Origin: an uncultured Clostridia bacterium | GTDB taxonomy: Bacteria; Bacillota; Clostridia; Christensenellales; Borkfalkiaceae | Assembly (NCBI GenBank): GCA_947176485.1 | Contig: CAMWQS010000094.1 | Location: forward strand, 1-5,563 | Length of the DNA: 5,563 nucleotides | Reading direction: 5' to 3' | Shown here: positions 1 to 5,563 of the stretch, one piece after another | Layout: each line of letters opens with the position of its first letter | How positions within the stretch are numbered: position 1 is the stretch's first letter | Program-made: the position numbers and the translations under genes | The notes under the pieces: generated by a model | Told to the model about the DNA's origin: nothing | The model's database searches: none | What the model saw: only the letters and a program-made list of their open reading frames with translations

Positions 1-1
1 G

Positions 2-116
2 ATGTGTAGAATAGACAGGCCAAATAGTCGACTTTATGACGCCGAAAAGCAAGAAAGAAAAGATTTACTCCTTTTACTTAGAAATCTGCAATGAACTTGC
101 CGAAATGAATTTTTAG
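2..116 (+). other. Possible 3' end of an upstream gene, reading frame unresolved
   Basis: This edge stretch sits directly before a terminator, so it is probably the tail of a plus-strand gene that begins outside the window. Two frames compete. The frame starting at base 2 is open to the left edge and stops at TGA 92-94; its last residues, EKQERKDLLLLLRNLQ, look like a C-terminal helix. The frame starting at base 3 stops at TAG 114-116, immediately before the terminator stem, and its codons (TAC, GAC, GCC, CTT) resemble those of the neighbouring genes; it would encode an end reading KEKIYSFYLEICNELAEMNF. That frame is interrupted by TAG at 12-14, so it would need either an internal start (ATG 36, no visible ribosome site) or a mutated gene. 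I cannot assign a family or function to either. Confidence 0.25.
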
Positions 117-146
117 AAAAAGAAGGATTTGTTGTCCTTCTTTTTT
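117..146 (+). terminator. Rho-independent terminator of the upstream gene
   Basis: A perfect 11-bp stem pairs AAAAAGAAGGA (117-127) with TCCTTCTTTTT (135-145) around a 7-base loop, TTTGTTG. The right arm runs into a six-T tract. It lies just downstream of the edge fragment and upstream of the next promoter, as expected for the end of a plus-strand transcript. The A-tract on the left means it could also act on minus-strand transcription. Confidence 0.75.
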
Positions 147-215
147 CTATTTATCTAAGCAAATTCTAAAATAATCGTACTTTTTTCCATAAAGGTCTAG
201 ATTTTTTGAAATATA

Positions 216-229
216 TGGTAAAATATAAT
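216..229 (+). promoter_or_regulatory. Probable promoter of the nucleoside kinase gene
   Basis: A perfect TATAAT lies at 224-229. Overlapping it is an alternative extended -10 element, TGG-TAAAAT, at 216-224. Neither has a good -35 at standard spacing: 17 bases upstream of TATAAT is only ATTTTT (201-206), and TTGAAA at 206-211 is too close to it (12 bases). Starting from TATAAT, the transcript would begin near 236 and carry a leader of about 28 bases with a ribosome binding site. The -10 is convincing; the exact element in use is uncertain. Confidence 0.5.
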
Positions 230-248
230 AACACTTAAATTTACTTTT

Positions 249-254
249 AAGAGG
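249..254 (+). promoter_or_regulatory. Shine-Dalgarno site of the nucleoside kinase gene
   Basis: AAGAGG lies nine bases before ATG 264 and supports that start. A second purine run, AAGGGA (257-262), is too close to the ATG to be preferred. This is the only clear Shine-Dalgarno sequence before any of the three complete genes in the window. Confidence 0.65.
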
Positions 255-263
255 ATAAGGGAA

Positions 264-1919
264 ATGATAAATATAATTTTTGAAGGAAAACACGTTCAAG
301 TAAAAGAAAATACGAGAGTCATTGACTTGGTTCCCGAAAACGAAAAATGCAATTATTGCGTTTGCCGTATCGGGCAGCAAGTTAAAGAATTGAATTATAT
401 GCTTACAGGCAAAAACGAAGGTAAGGAAATTGCTTTGCTTGGTTTGGATAACGCCGAGGCGGGCAAAGCGTACGAAGCCACTTTGCGCTACGTTATTGCT
501 TACGCTTTCCATAACGTTTATCCCGACGTAAATATAAGATTCAGTTATAACGTTTCGCGTTCGGTATTCTGCCAGGTGCTGACCCCGGGCTTTAATATTT
601 CAAAAGCTACCCCCGTTATTGAAAAAGAGGTTAACAGAATTATAAGCGCTAACCTTAAAATAGAGCGTATTGTAGTAACCACCGAGGAAGCCAAGGAAAT
701 TTACAGAAAGAACAACTATCTTGACAAAATCGATATTCTGCAATACCGCCCCGAGCCCACTGCGCACCTTTACAAGTGCGGCGATTACTTGAATTATATT
801 CATGCATATATGCTCCCCTCTACGGGCTGCTTGCACGATTACGTTTTAAAGCCGTACAGCCCGGGCATTATTATCCAATACCCCCGCTACGAGTTGGGCA
901 CGACCATCCCGACCTTCGTTGAAGAATCTACGTACGGGCGCACGCTTCAAAAGGAATACGTTTGGTCTAAAAAGGTACGCACACAAACTATTGCAGATAT
1001 AAACCACCGCTTGGAAAACGACGCCTTAGAGTTGGTTCAGATGTGTGAAGCAAAGCATAACGGTATGCTTTCCGAGCTCGGCAACAAAATCGAATCCGAT
1101 ATTGAAAATATAAGGCTTATTGCCATAGCCGGCCCGAGTTCAAGCGGTAAAACTACTTTCTGCAACCGTTTAAAAATCGAGCTACAGTCCCGCGGTATCA
1201 GTCCCGTAACGATATCGATGGACGATTACTATTTGGAAAAACCCGATTTGTGCAAGCTGCAAAATACGACTATCGACAAATTGGACTTAGAGCATATCAA
1301 TTGTTTGGATATACAGCTTTTTAACAAAGATTTATTCGACCTAATCAACGGTGAAGAAGTTACTTTGCCTAAGTTCAATTTCAAAAAAGGCAAGCGCGAA
1401 CCCGGTAAAACCATAAAAGTGGACTCCAAGAGTCCTATCATCATCGAGGGAATTCACGCCCTTAACGAGATGCTGACCTCCTCCATTCCCAAACACCAAA
1501 AGTTCAAAATTTACATAGCACCCCAAGTGCAAATCAATATAGATAATCACGCCCCGCTTAACACCACCGATTTACGACTTATTCGCCGTATCGTTCGTGA
1601 TATGCAATATAGAAACTGCCCTGCGGCAAACACCATAGATATGTGGCAGTCAGTCCGCAGCGGCGAATTTAAATGGATATATCCCAACCAAGAGGGTGCC
1701 GATTACGTATATAATTCAAGCCTTTCTTACGAGCTTTGCGTTTTGCGTAACTTGGCGTTGCCCGCTTTACAGCAAATTAAGGACACCGACCCTCAATTCT
1801 TGGTGGCTAACCGCTTGATTAAATATTTGAAATATTTCAAACCGATAAACGACGAATCTATTATTCCTTGTAATTCGTTAATTCGAGAGTTCATCGGCGG
1901 CAGCTGTTTCAAGCTTTAA
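264..1919 (+). CDS. Nucleoside kinase (uridine kinase-like) with TGS and ThrRS-like N-terminal domains
   Basis: This soluble 551-residue protein is predicted to phosphorylate a nucleoside, probably with ATP or GTP. The N-terminus (about 1-60) looks like a TGS domain. Residues about 67-215 resemble the second additional (editing) domain of threonyl-tRNA synthetase, including CGDYLNY (172-178) and MLPSTG (183-188). The C-terminal part is a phosphoribulokinase/uridine kinase P-loop domain: Walker A GPSSSGKT (290-297), a substrate-side SMDDYY (318-323), a Walker B-like strand PIIIEGIHAL (391-400), and an arginine-rich lid segment (R438, R441, R442, R445, R450). The length and domain order fit the clostridial proteins annotated as nucleoside kinase or uridine kinase, which are much longer than classical Udk (about 210 residues). 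The zinc ligands of the editing domain are absent, so tRNA editing is not expected. The start is supported by AAGAGG nine bases upstream. The gene appears monocistronic and ends at a terminator shared with the converging gene. The physiological substrate is not known from sequence; uridine is only the family default. Confidence 0.9.
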   Translation: MINIIFEGKHVQVKENTRVIDLVPENEKCNYCVCRIGQQVKELNYMLTGKNEGKEIALLGLDNAEAGKAYEATLRYVIAYAFHNVYPDVNIRFSYNVSRSVFCQVLTPGFNISKATPVIEKEVNRIISANLKIERIVVTTEEAKEIYRKNNYLDKIDILQYRPEPTAHLYKCGDYLNYIHAYMLPSTGCLHDYVLKPYSPGIIIQYPRYELGTTIPTFVEESTYGRTLQKEYVWSKKVRTQTIADINHRLENDALELVQMCEAKHNGMLSELGNKIESDIENIRLIAIAGPSSSGKTTFCNRLKIELQSRGISPVTISMDDYYLEKPDLCKLQNTTIDKLDLEHINCLDIQLFNKDLFDLINGEEVTLPKFNFKKGKREPGKTIKVDSKSPIIIEGIHALNEMLTSSIPKHQKFKIYIAPQVQINIDNHAPLNTTDLRLIRRIVRDMQYRNCPAANTIDMWQSVRSGEFKWIYPNQEGADYVYNSSLSYELCVLRNLALPALQQIKDTDPQFLVANRLIKYLKYFKPINDESIIPCNSLIREFIGGSCFKL

Positions 1920-1928
1920 ATCATAACT

Positions 1929-1957
1929 AAAAAGAAGGGCTTTCTACCCTTCTTTTT
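1929..1957. terminator. Bidirectional terminator shared by the two convergent genes
   Basis: A perfect 11-bp stem pairs AAAAAGAAGGG (1929-1939) with CCCTTCTTTTT (1947-1957) around a 7-base loop, CTTTCTA (1940-1946). On the plus strand it lies nine bases after the kinase stop and continues as seven Ts (1953-1959). On the minus strand the same hairpin ends in five Us. The minus-strand stop codon TAG (1946-1944) is inside the loop, so one arm also encodes the last residues of the oxidoreductase. Confidence 0.85.
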
Positions 1958-3398
1958 TTGTTTGTTCGTATTTGCAGCATTTGGATGCGGGTTCGGAAAG
2001 AATGTTGCCGTGGATATCGAAGCGCGAGCCGTGGCACGGGCAGTCCCAAGTGTGCGTATCCGCATTCCATTTCAGTTCACCGTGCATGTGCGGGCACATA
2101 CTGCCTATAACGTGCAAATTGTCGTCTTCATCGCGGTAAACTGCGCGTTTTTTACCGTTATACTTTACTATCGCACCCGTGCCCTTTGCTACGTCCGCCT
2201 CCGTCCTGGTGGTCAGTCGGAAGTAGCCCATAGTTATTTCTTTGATATTCGTTAACGCGTTTGAAACGAACGCGCCCATACTTCCTTTTACTTTGCGTTG
2301 GGGTGAGAACAGTTTTTCATACTCGTTTTCTTTACCCAAAACAAGGTCGCAAATTAGGTTTGCGCAAGTCATAGAGTTTGCCATTCCCCATTTATTGAAA
2401 CCCGTTATTACGAAAACTCCGTCAGTGCCGTTGGCGTATAGACCCGCCATAGGCATACCGTCGAAGGTCATAACGTCCTCCGCGCTCCAACAGTGGGTAA
2501 CGGTGTCCGCGCCGTAAAGCTTTTCGGCATACGCTTTCAGCGTCAGAAAATGCCCCAAGTCCTTAATTCTGCCCGTTCTGTGGTCACCGCCGCCGAAAAG
2601 GGTTCCACCCGTATACGGGCGTACCGAGATGCCGTCTTGCTTTTCTTCCAAAAACATTTCACCCGTCAGTCTCTTATTTATTGCAACGGTGTATGAAGTC
2701 GATTGCCGAAGCTTTAAAAAGTACGCGCCGTGGGAATTGATTATGGGGAAGTGCGTCGCCACCACTATCTTTTTTGCCTTGATTTTGCCCTTATCGGTCA
2801 ACACGGTTTTGTTTTGCACGTCAACGTCAAGGGCGCGGGTGTGTTCGAAAATTTCAAACCTTACCGGCAAGGCGCAAAGGAATTTAAGCGGGTCGAACAA
2901 ATACTGCCTTCTGCATTTAATCGCAGCAATTGCGTCAAAGTGAGAAAGTGCGCTCGTCCACTCACAAGCGGCGTCAATATCTTGCATAACGCTGAAAGTC
3001 CTTTTTAGGCGGGTTTCCGAGCTGCACGAAAAGATATAGCCGTTGGTTTCAGCCCAGCCGCACTCTATACAGAGCTTGTCTTTAAGTTCTTTAAAACCGC
3101 GCATACCGTCAACTTGTGCCTTATAGTAAGCCTTTGCCGTTTCCAAGCCGTAGTTATAATAAAGGTCGTAGTACACTCCGCCTTGGTTATAAGTGATTTT
3201 CGCCGTGGTTCTGCCCGTCGTGCCGCTGAACAGCTCGTCCGCCTCAATAAGAGTTACGAACTGCCCCGCCTCCGCAAGCTTAAATGCCGTAAGATAGCCG
3301 GCAATTCCTCCACCGATAACCACAACGTCCCGCTCTGCATCGCCGTCAAGTGCGGGATAATTTCTTTTTTCTGCCTTCCATACGCTTTCAAATTTCAT
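1944..3398 (-). CDS. FAD-dependent oxidoreductase with C-terminal Rieske [2Fe-2S] domain (YhfW-like)
   Basis: This 484-residue protein is a two-domain redox enzyme. An N-terminal DAO-type FAD domain has the dinucleotide-binding GGGIAG (29-34) with the acidic strand end at E52, the family motif SGTTGRTTAKIT (58-69), and the closing FAD segment GFNKWGMANSM (333-343). The C-terminal domain (about 405-475) is Rieske-type, with CPH (435-437) and CPCHGSRF (453-460) giving ligands C435, H437, C453 and H456 spaced as in the family. The layout matches Bacillus YhfW and its clostridial relatives, whose substrate and partner are unknown; electrons probably pass between FAD and the cluster. There is no signal peptide or membrane segment, so it should be cytoplasmic. 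The position usually held by the first disulfide cysteine is G440, while C455 is kept. The start is set by the family-like N-terminus and an in-frame TAG 15 bases or so upstream; no Shine-Dalgarno sequence precedes it. It converges on the kinase gene and diverges from comEC. Confidence 0.92.
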   Translation of the reverse strand: MKFESVWKAEKRNYPALDGDAERDVVVIGGGIAGYLTAFKLAEAGQFVTLIEADELFSGTTGRTTAKITYNQGGVYYDLYYNYGLETAKAYYKAQVDGMRGFKELKDKLCIECGWAETNGYIFSCSSETRLKRTFSVMQDIDAACEWTSALSHFDAIAAIKCRRQYLFDPLKFLCALPVRFEIFEHTRALDVDVQNKTVLTDKGKIKAKKIVVATHFPIINSHGAYFLKLRQSTSYTVAINKRLTGEMFLEEKQDGISVRPYTGGTLFGGGDHRTGRIKDLGHFLTLKAYAEKLYGADTVTHCWSAEDVMTFDGMPMAGLYANGTDGVFVITGFNKWGMANSMTCANLICDLVLGKENEYEKLFSPQRKVKGSMGAFVSNALTNIKEITMGYFRLTTRTEADVAKGTGAIVKYNGKKRAVYRDEDDNLHVIGSMCPHMHGELKWNADTHTWDCPCHGSRFDIHGNILSEPASKCCKYEQTKKEG

Positions 3399-3403
3399 AA
3401 TTT

Positions 3404-3431
3404 TAATTATTGACTAAAAACGCGTTTTCAA
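3404..3431 (-). promoter_or_regulatory. Candidate promoter of the FAD/Rieske oxidoreductase gene
   Basis: Read on the minus strand, TTGAAA (3431-3426) is followed after 16 bases by TAATTA (3409-3404). The -35 is a good match and the -10 is moderate. The -10 ends only five bases before ATG 3398, so transcription would begin at about the start codon. The other AT-rich hexamers here (TAAAAT 3405-3400, AATAAT 3411-3406) have poor spacing to TTGAAA and would also leave almost no leader. Confidence 0.45.
3417..3428. repeat. Perfect 12-bp palindrome AAAACGCGTTTT, possible operator
   Basis: AAAACGCGTTTT is a perfect inverted repeat in the divergent intergenic region. It falls in the spacer of the candidate minus-strand promoter and overlaps three bases of its -35 element, which is where a repressor would act. 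About one perfect 12-bp palindrome is expected by chance in a window this size, so its position, not its existence, is the argument. It is too short and AT-rich at its ends to be a terminator. Confidence 0.3.
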
Positions 3432-3446
3432 ACGGGGCAAAATGAG

Positions 3447-3475
3447 TTTACAAAATTGTCGAATTATGTTATATT
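3447..3475 (+). promoter_or_regulatory. Extended -10 promoter of comEC
   Basis: TTTACA (3447-3452) is separated by exactly 17 bases from TATATT (3470-3475), with a TGT extension (3467-3469) just before the -10. This is the best sigma-A-type promoter in the window. The predicted transcription start, six to eight bases past the -10, is at about 3481-3483. That leaves only two to four bases before ATG 3485 and lies downstream of the alternative TTG start at 3476. Confidence 0.65.
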
Positions 3476-3484
3476 TTGTCAACG

Positions 3485-5560
3485 ATGAGGCGCATAGTTA
3501 ACGTGAGAATACCCGTGCTAATCGCTTCTATGGTTGCACTTGGCATATTAACGGGTTATTTTATTTGTCACAATGAAATAAACTTACTTTGGCTGATTGC
3601 GGTTATACCTTTAACCGCAATTATTATTTTGTGCTCTTTATTACTGAAAAACAAAAAGCTGATGATTTTGACCATTATATTTGCCGTGGTTTTTACGGGC
3701 GGCGCCTTAAACAGCTACTACACTTTACAGAATTTCCGTGTTTGCGACGTTGACACCGACCAAATTTATCTTATTAGCGGAACCGTTAAAGAAAAAGGCT
3801 CTACCGCATACGGGGAATACGTTATCATAGATAACGTAACTGCATACGATGATAAGCTTAGCGGTAAGGTGCGCGTTTACCTTTCGGAAAAATACGGCGA
3901 CTTTTGCGACGTGGGTTATACCGTGCAATTTTATACGCAGCTGAAATTCAACGACGCCTTCCCCTACGGTGAACTCAATTACTACGCAGAGGACAACGTA
4001 AAGTACACTTGTTCGAATTATTCCGAGCTGAAATCTACCTACCACTTCTCATTATCGGGAAGTATCCGTTCGCTTATCAAAAATACGTTTTACGAAAATA
4101 TGAGTTACGATACCGCGTCCGTATGCTACGGTATGATGCTGGGCGACACGCAATACGTTGACAATGACGCGCTTGAAAACTTCCGTTACGGCGGCATAGC
4201 GCATATTTTTGCCGTATCCGGTCTACATATAGGGTTGGTATACGGCATACTTACTTTTATACTTAAAAAGTGTCACGCGAACAAATACGTGTCGGCGGTA
4301 CTGCGCATACTTGCGATAATTTTTTATGCGTGGATTTGCGGGTTTTCCGTTTCTTCCGTGCGTGCGGTAATTATGTGCGCAATTAGCATTCTTACCAGGC
4401 TTTTTCACGTCAAAAGCGACGGGTTAAATAATCTGGGGCTTGCCGCCATATTAATAATGTTCGTGTCACCGCTAAGCCTGTTTTCCGTCGGATTTCAATT
4501 ATCCGTATGCGGAATAGGCGGAATATTGTTATTTTCCAGCCTTATTAGGAGGGCGTTGAAAACAATAAAAATCCCGGACAAAGTCTCGTCGGGAGTAAGC
4601 GCTTCTTTCGGCGCGCAAGTCGGCACCTTCCCCATAATGCTCGCAAAATTCGGTTACGCAAGCGGAAGCGGCTTACTTTTGAATATTTTTGTTATACCCC
4701 TCGTTTCAATGCTCTTTACGGTGTTGTTTGCGGGCACTGTTTTATCTTTGGTTATTCCACCGGCGGCAAGCTTTATTATGCAATACTCCGCAATGCCGTT
4801 GGAAGCAGTGCTGTCGTTTCTGGTTTCTGCTAATTTTGAAAAGGCAATTATAAACAGCTTCGGTGCGGGAGTATTCGTGCCGCTATATTTCCTCGTAGCG
4901 ATAGCGTTATCCGATAAGATAAATTTGAAAATACTTTCAAGAAGCGTATTTGCAACTTGCGGCGTTTCCGTTCTCGCCATATGCGTACTTGCACAAACGT
5001 ACTTACCCGCAAACGGCTATAAAGTATCCGTTTCCTCTTACGATAACGACGGCAGCGTAATTATCAAATCTACCCAAGGAACCGTGCTTATTATGACTGA
5101 GGACGCGTCGCTTTCGCGGATAAAAAGCAAGCTGCATCGGGAATATGCAACCGATTTAGACGGCGTTATTATTCTCGGCGAAAACGACTGCGTTGAAGCG
5201 TACGATTTAAGTTTGAATTGTAAAGACGTTTACGTAAGTCCCCTCCTTATCCCCGTTCAACCGTATCAGACCGTTGAAGTGCATTATGAGCAATGCTTTC
5301 ACTTCTGCGGCATCGAGTTTGAATATATTGACGGGCAAAGCGTTACGGCTTTGATTGACGGCGTAAGCGTGCTTGTAACCGCCGAGTCTACAACTATTCC
5401 TACAAGTTGTAATTTGGTTATTTCTTTTACAGGCAAATATTTCAACGAACTCAACCTAACACCCAACGGAACACGAATAACTAATACAAAAGCCTTTTAC
5501 GATGCAAGCTACTACGGCAAAATAACTTTTTATATCAGAAACGGAAAAATCATTACTTAA
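3485..5560 (+). CDS. comEC: ComEC/Rec2-family DNA uptake channel with degenerate metallo-beta-lactamase-like domain
   Basis: ComEC is the membrane channel that takes single-stranded DNA into the cell during natural transformation. The 691-residue product has three N-terminal membrane segments (about 8-28, 34-54, 57-77), a soluble OB-like DUF4131 region (about 92-177), and the polytopic Competence domain (about 215-505). Family motifs are clear: AVSGLHIG (243-250), SVRAVIM (291-297), SVGFQLS (334-340) and LLNIFVIPLV (398-407). Residues 512-691 align with the C-terminal MBL-like domain, ending in a typical GKITF...NGKI segment, but the metal motifs are missing: the HxHxDH region reads LGENDC (564-569), the TGD region TAE (632-634), and the HHGS region FTGKY (648-652). 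Bacillus subtilis ComEC is longer, about 776 residues. ATG 3485 is preferred over TTG 3476 because the promoter places the RNA start after the TTG; no Shine-Dalgarno sequence precedes either. C141 and C176 could form a disulfide like the one in B. subtilis ComEC, but this is tentative. No comEA or holA is visible beside it. Confidence 0.9.
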   Translation: MRRIVNVRIPVLIASMVALGILTGYFICHNEINLLWLIAVIPLTAIIILCSLLLKNKKLMILTIIFAVVFTGGALNSYYTLQNFRVCDVDTDQIYLISGTVKEKGSTAYGEYVIIDNVTAYDDKLSGKVRVYLSEKYGDFCDVGYTVQFYTQLKFNDAFPYGELNYYAEDNVKYTCSNYSELKSTYHFSLSGSIRSLIKNTFYENMSYDTASVCYGMMLGDTQYVDNDALENFRYGGIAHIFAVSGLHIGLVYGILTFILKKCHANKYVSAVLRILAIIFYAWICGFSVSSVRAVIMCAISILTRLFHVKSDGLNNLGLAAILIMFVSPLSLFSVGFQLSVCGIGGILLFSSLIRRALKTIKIPDKVSSGVSASFGAQVGTFPIMLAKFGYASGSGLLLNIFVIPLVSMLFTVLFAGTVLSLVIPPAASFIMQYSAMPLEAVLSFLVSANFEKAIINSFGAGVFVPLYFLVAIALSDKINLKILSRSVFATCGVSVLAICVLAQTYLPANGYKVSVSSYDNDGSVIIKSTQGTVLIMTEDASLSRIKSKLHREYATDLDGVIILGENDCVEAYDLSLNCKDVYVSPLLIPVQPYQTVEVHYEQCFHFCGIEFEYIDGQSVTALIDGVSVLVTAESTTIPTSCNLVISFTGKYFNELNLTPNGTRITNTKAFYDASYYGKITFYIRNGKIIT

Positions 5561-5563
5561 ACG

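Noticed and set aside
147..512. A 121-residue minus-strand ORF
   Set aside because: It overlaps the start of the kinase gene and its promoter in antisense, matches no family, and has no start signals.
3476..3478. TTG as the start codon of comEC, adding three residues
   Set aside because: It has no Shine-Dalgarno site and lies just after the -10 element, upstream of the predicted RNA start. ATG 3485 in the same frame fits better.
3456..3483. Imperfect direct repeats ATTGTCGAA and TTTGTCAAC about 20 bases apart around the comEC -10
   Set aside because: They are too short and too diverged to distinguish from chance in AT-rich promoter DNA.
3442..3501. A 19-codon ORF beginning ATG 3442, preceded by GGGG, as a possible leader peptide of comEC
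   Set aside because: It lies across the predicted comEC promoter, so the transcript would not include its start, and the peptide has no recognisable character.
3725..4045. A 106-residue minus-strand ORF inside comEC
   Set aside because: It is an antisense shadow of the well-supported OB-like region of ComEC.
5389..5411. Inverted repeat TACAACT/AGTTGTA with a 9-base spacer
   Set aside because: It lies inside comEC coding sequence, has no T-tract, and a 7-bp arm is expected by chance.
1944..5560. A functional pairing of the Rieske oxidoreductase and ComEC as one system
   Set aside because: They are divergent and share only a promoter region. Nothing in either protein suggests a direct partnership, so this is recorded only as neighbourhood.

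Overview
The window carries three complete protein-coding genes and an unresolved fragment at its left edge. The coding style points to a Gram-positive anaerobe of the Firmicutes, most likely Clostridia: AT-rich intergenic DNA with moderate-GC genes, A-tract/T-tract hairpin terminators, a TGS-type nucleoside kinase, a YhfW-like FAD/Rieske oxidoreductase and ComEC. This is an inference from family content; no rRNA or other marker gene is present, so the exact lineage cannot be named.

Layout. Positions 1-116 hold what looks like the 3' end of an upstream plus-strand gene whose frame cannot be settled, closed by a hairpin terminator at 117-146. A promoter (about 216-229) and a Shine-Dalgarno site (249-254) serve a 551-residue nucleoside kinase on the plus strand (264-1919). 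It converges on a minus-strand oxidoreductase of 484 residues (1944-3398). The two stop codons are only 24 bases apart, and one symmetrical hairpin (1929-1957) ends both transcripts. The oxidoreductase is divergent from a plus-strand comEC (3485-5560), with 86 bases between the two start codons. That gap holds two back-to-back promoters and a perfect 12-bp palindrome. The window ends three bases after the comEC stop.

The genes do not form an operon or an obvious joint pathway: one acts on nucleosides (by family), one is a soluble redox enzyme of unknown substrate, and one is a membrane DNA-uptake channel. The only regulatory link is the shared divergent promoter region of the last two.

The most interesting observations are these. 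(1) ComEC keeps the C-terminal metallo-beta-lactamase-like fold, but its metal-binding motifs appear to be gone. (2) comEC and the oxidoreductase both lack a Shine-Dalgarno sequence, and their predicted promoters put transcription start at or within a few bases of ATG, so both mRNAs may be leaderless, unlike the first gene. (3) The Rieske domain lacks one cysteine of the usual disulfide pair. (4) The kinase carries a ThrRS-like editing-domain relic with none of the four zinc ligands. I see no mobile element, CRISPR array, tRNA or rRNA, and no clear sign of a wholly new multi-gene system.
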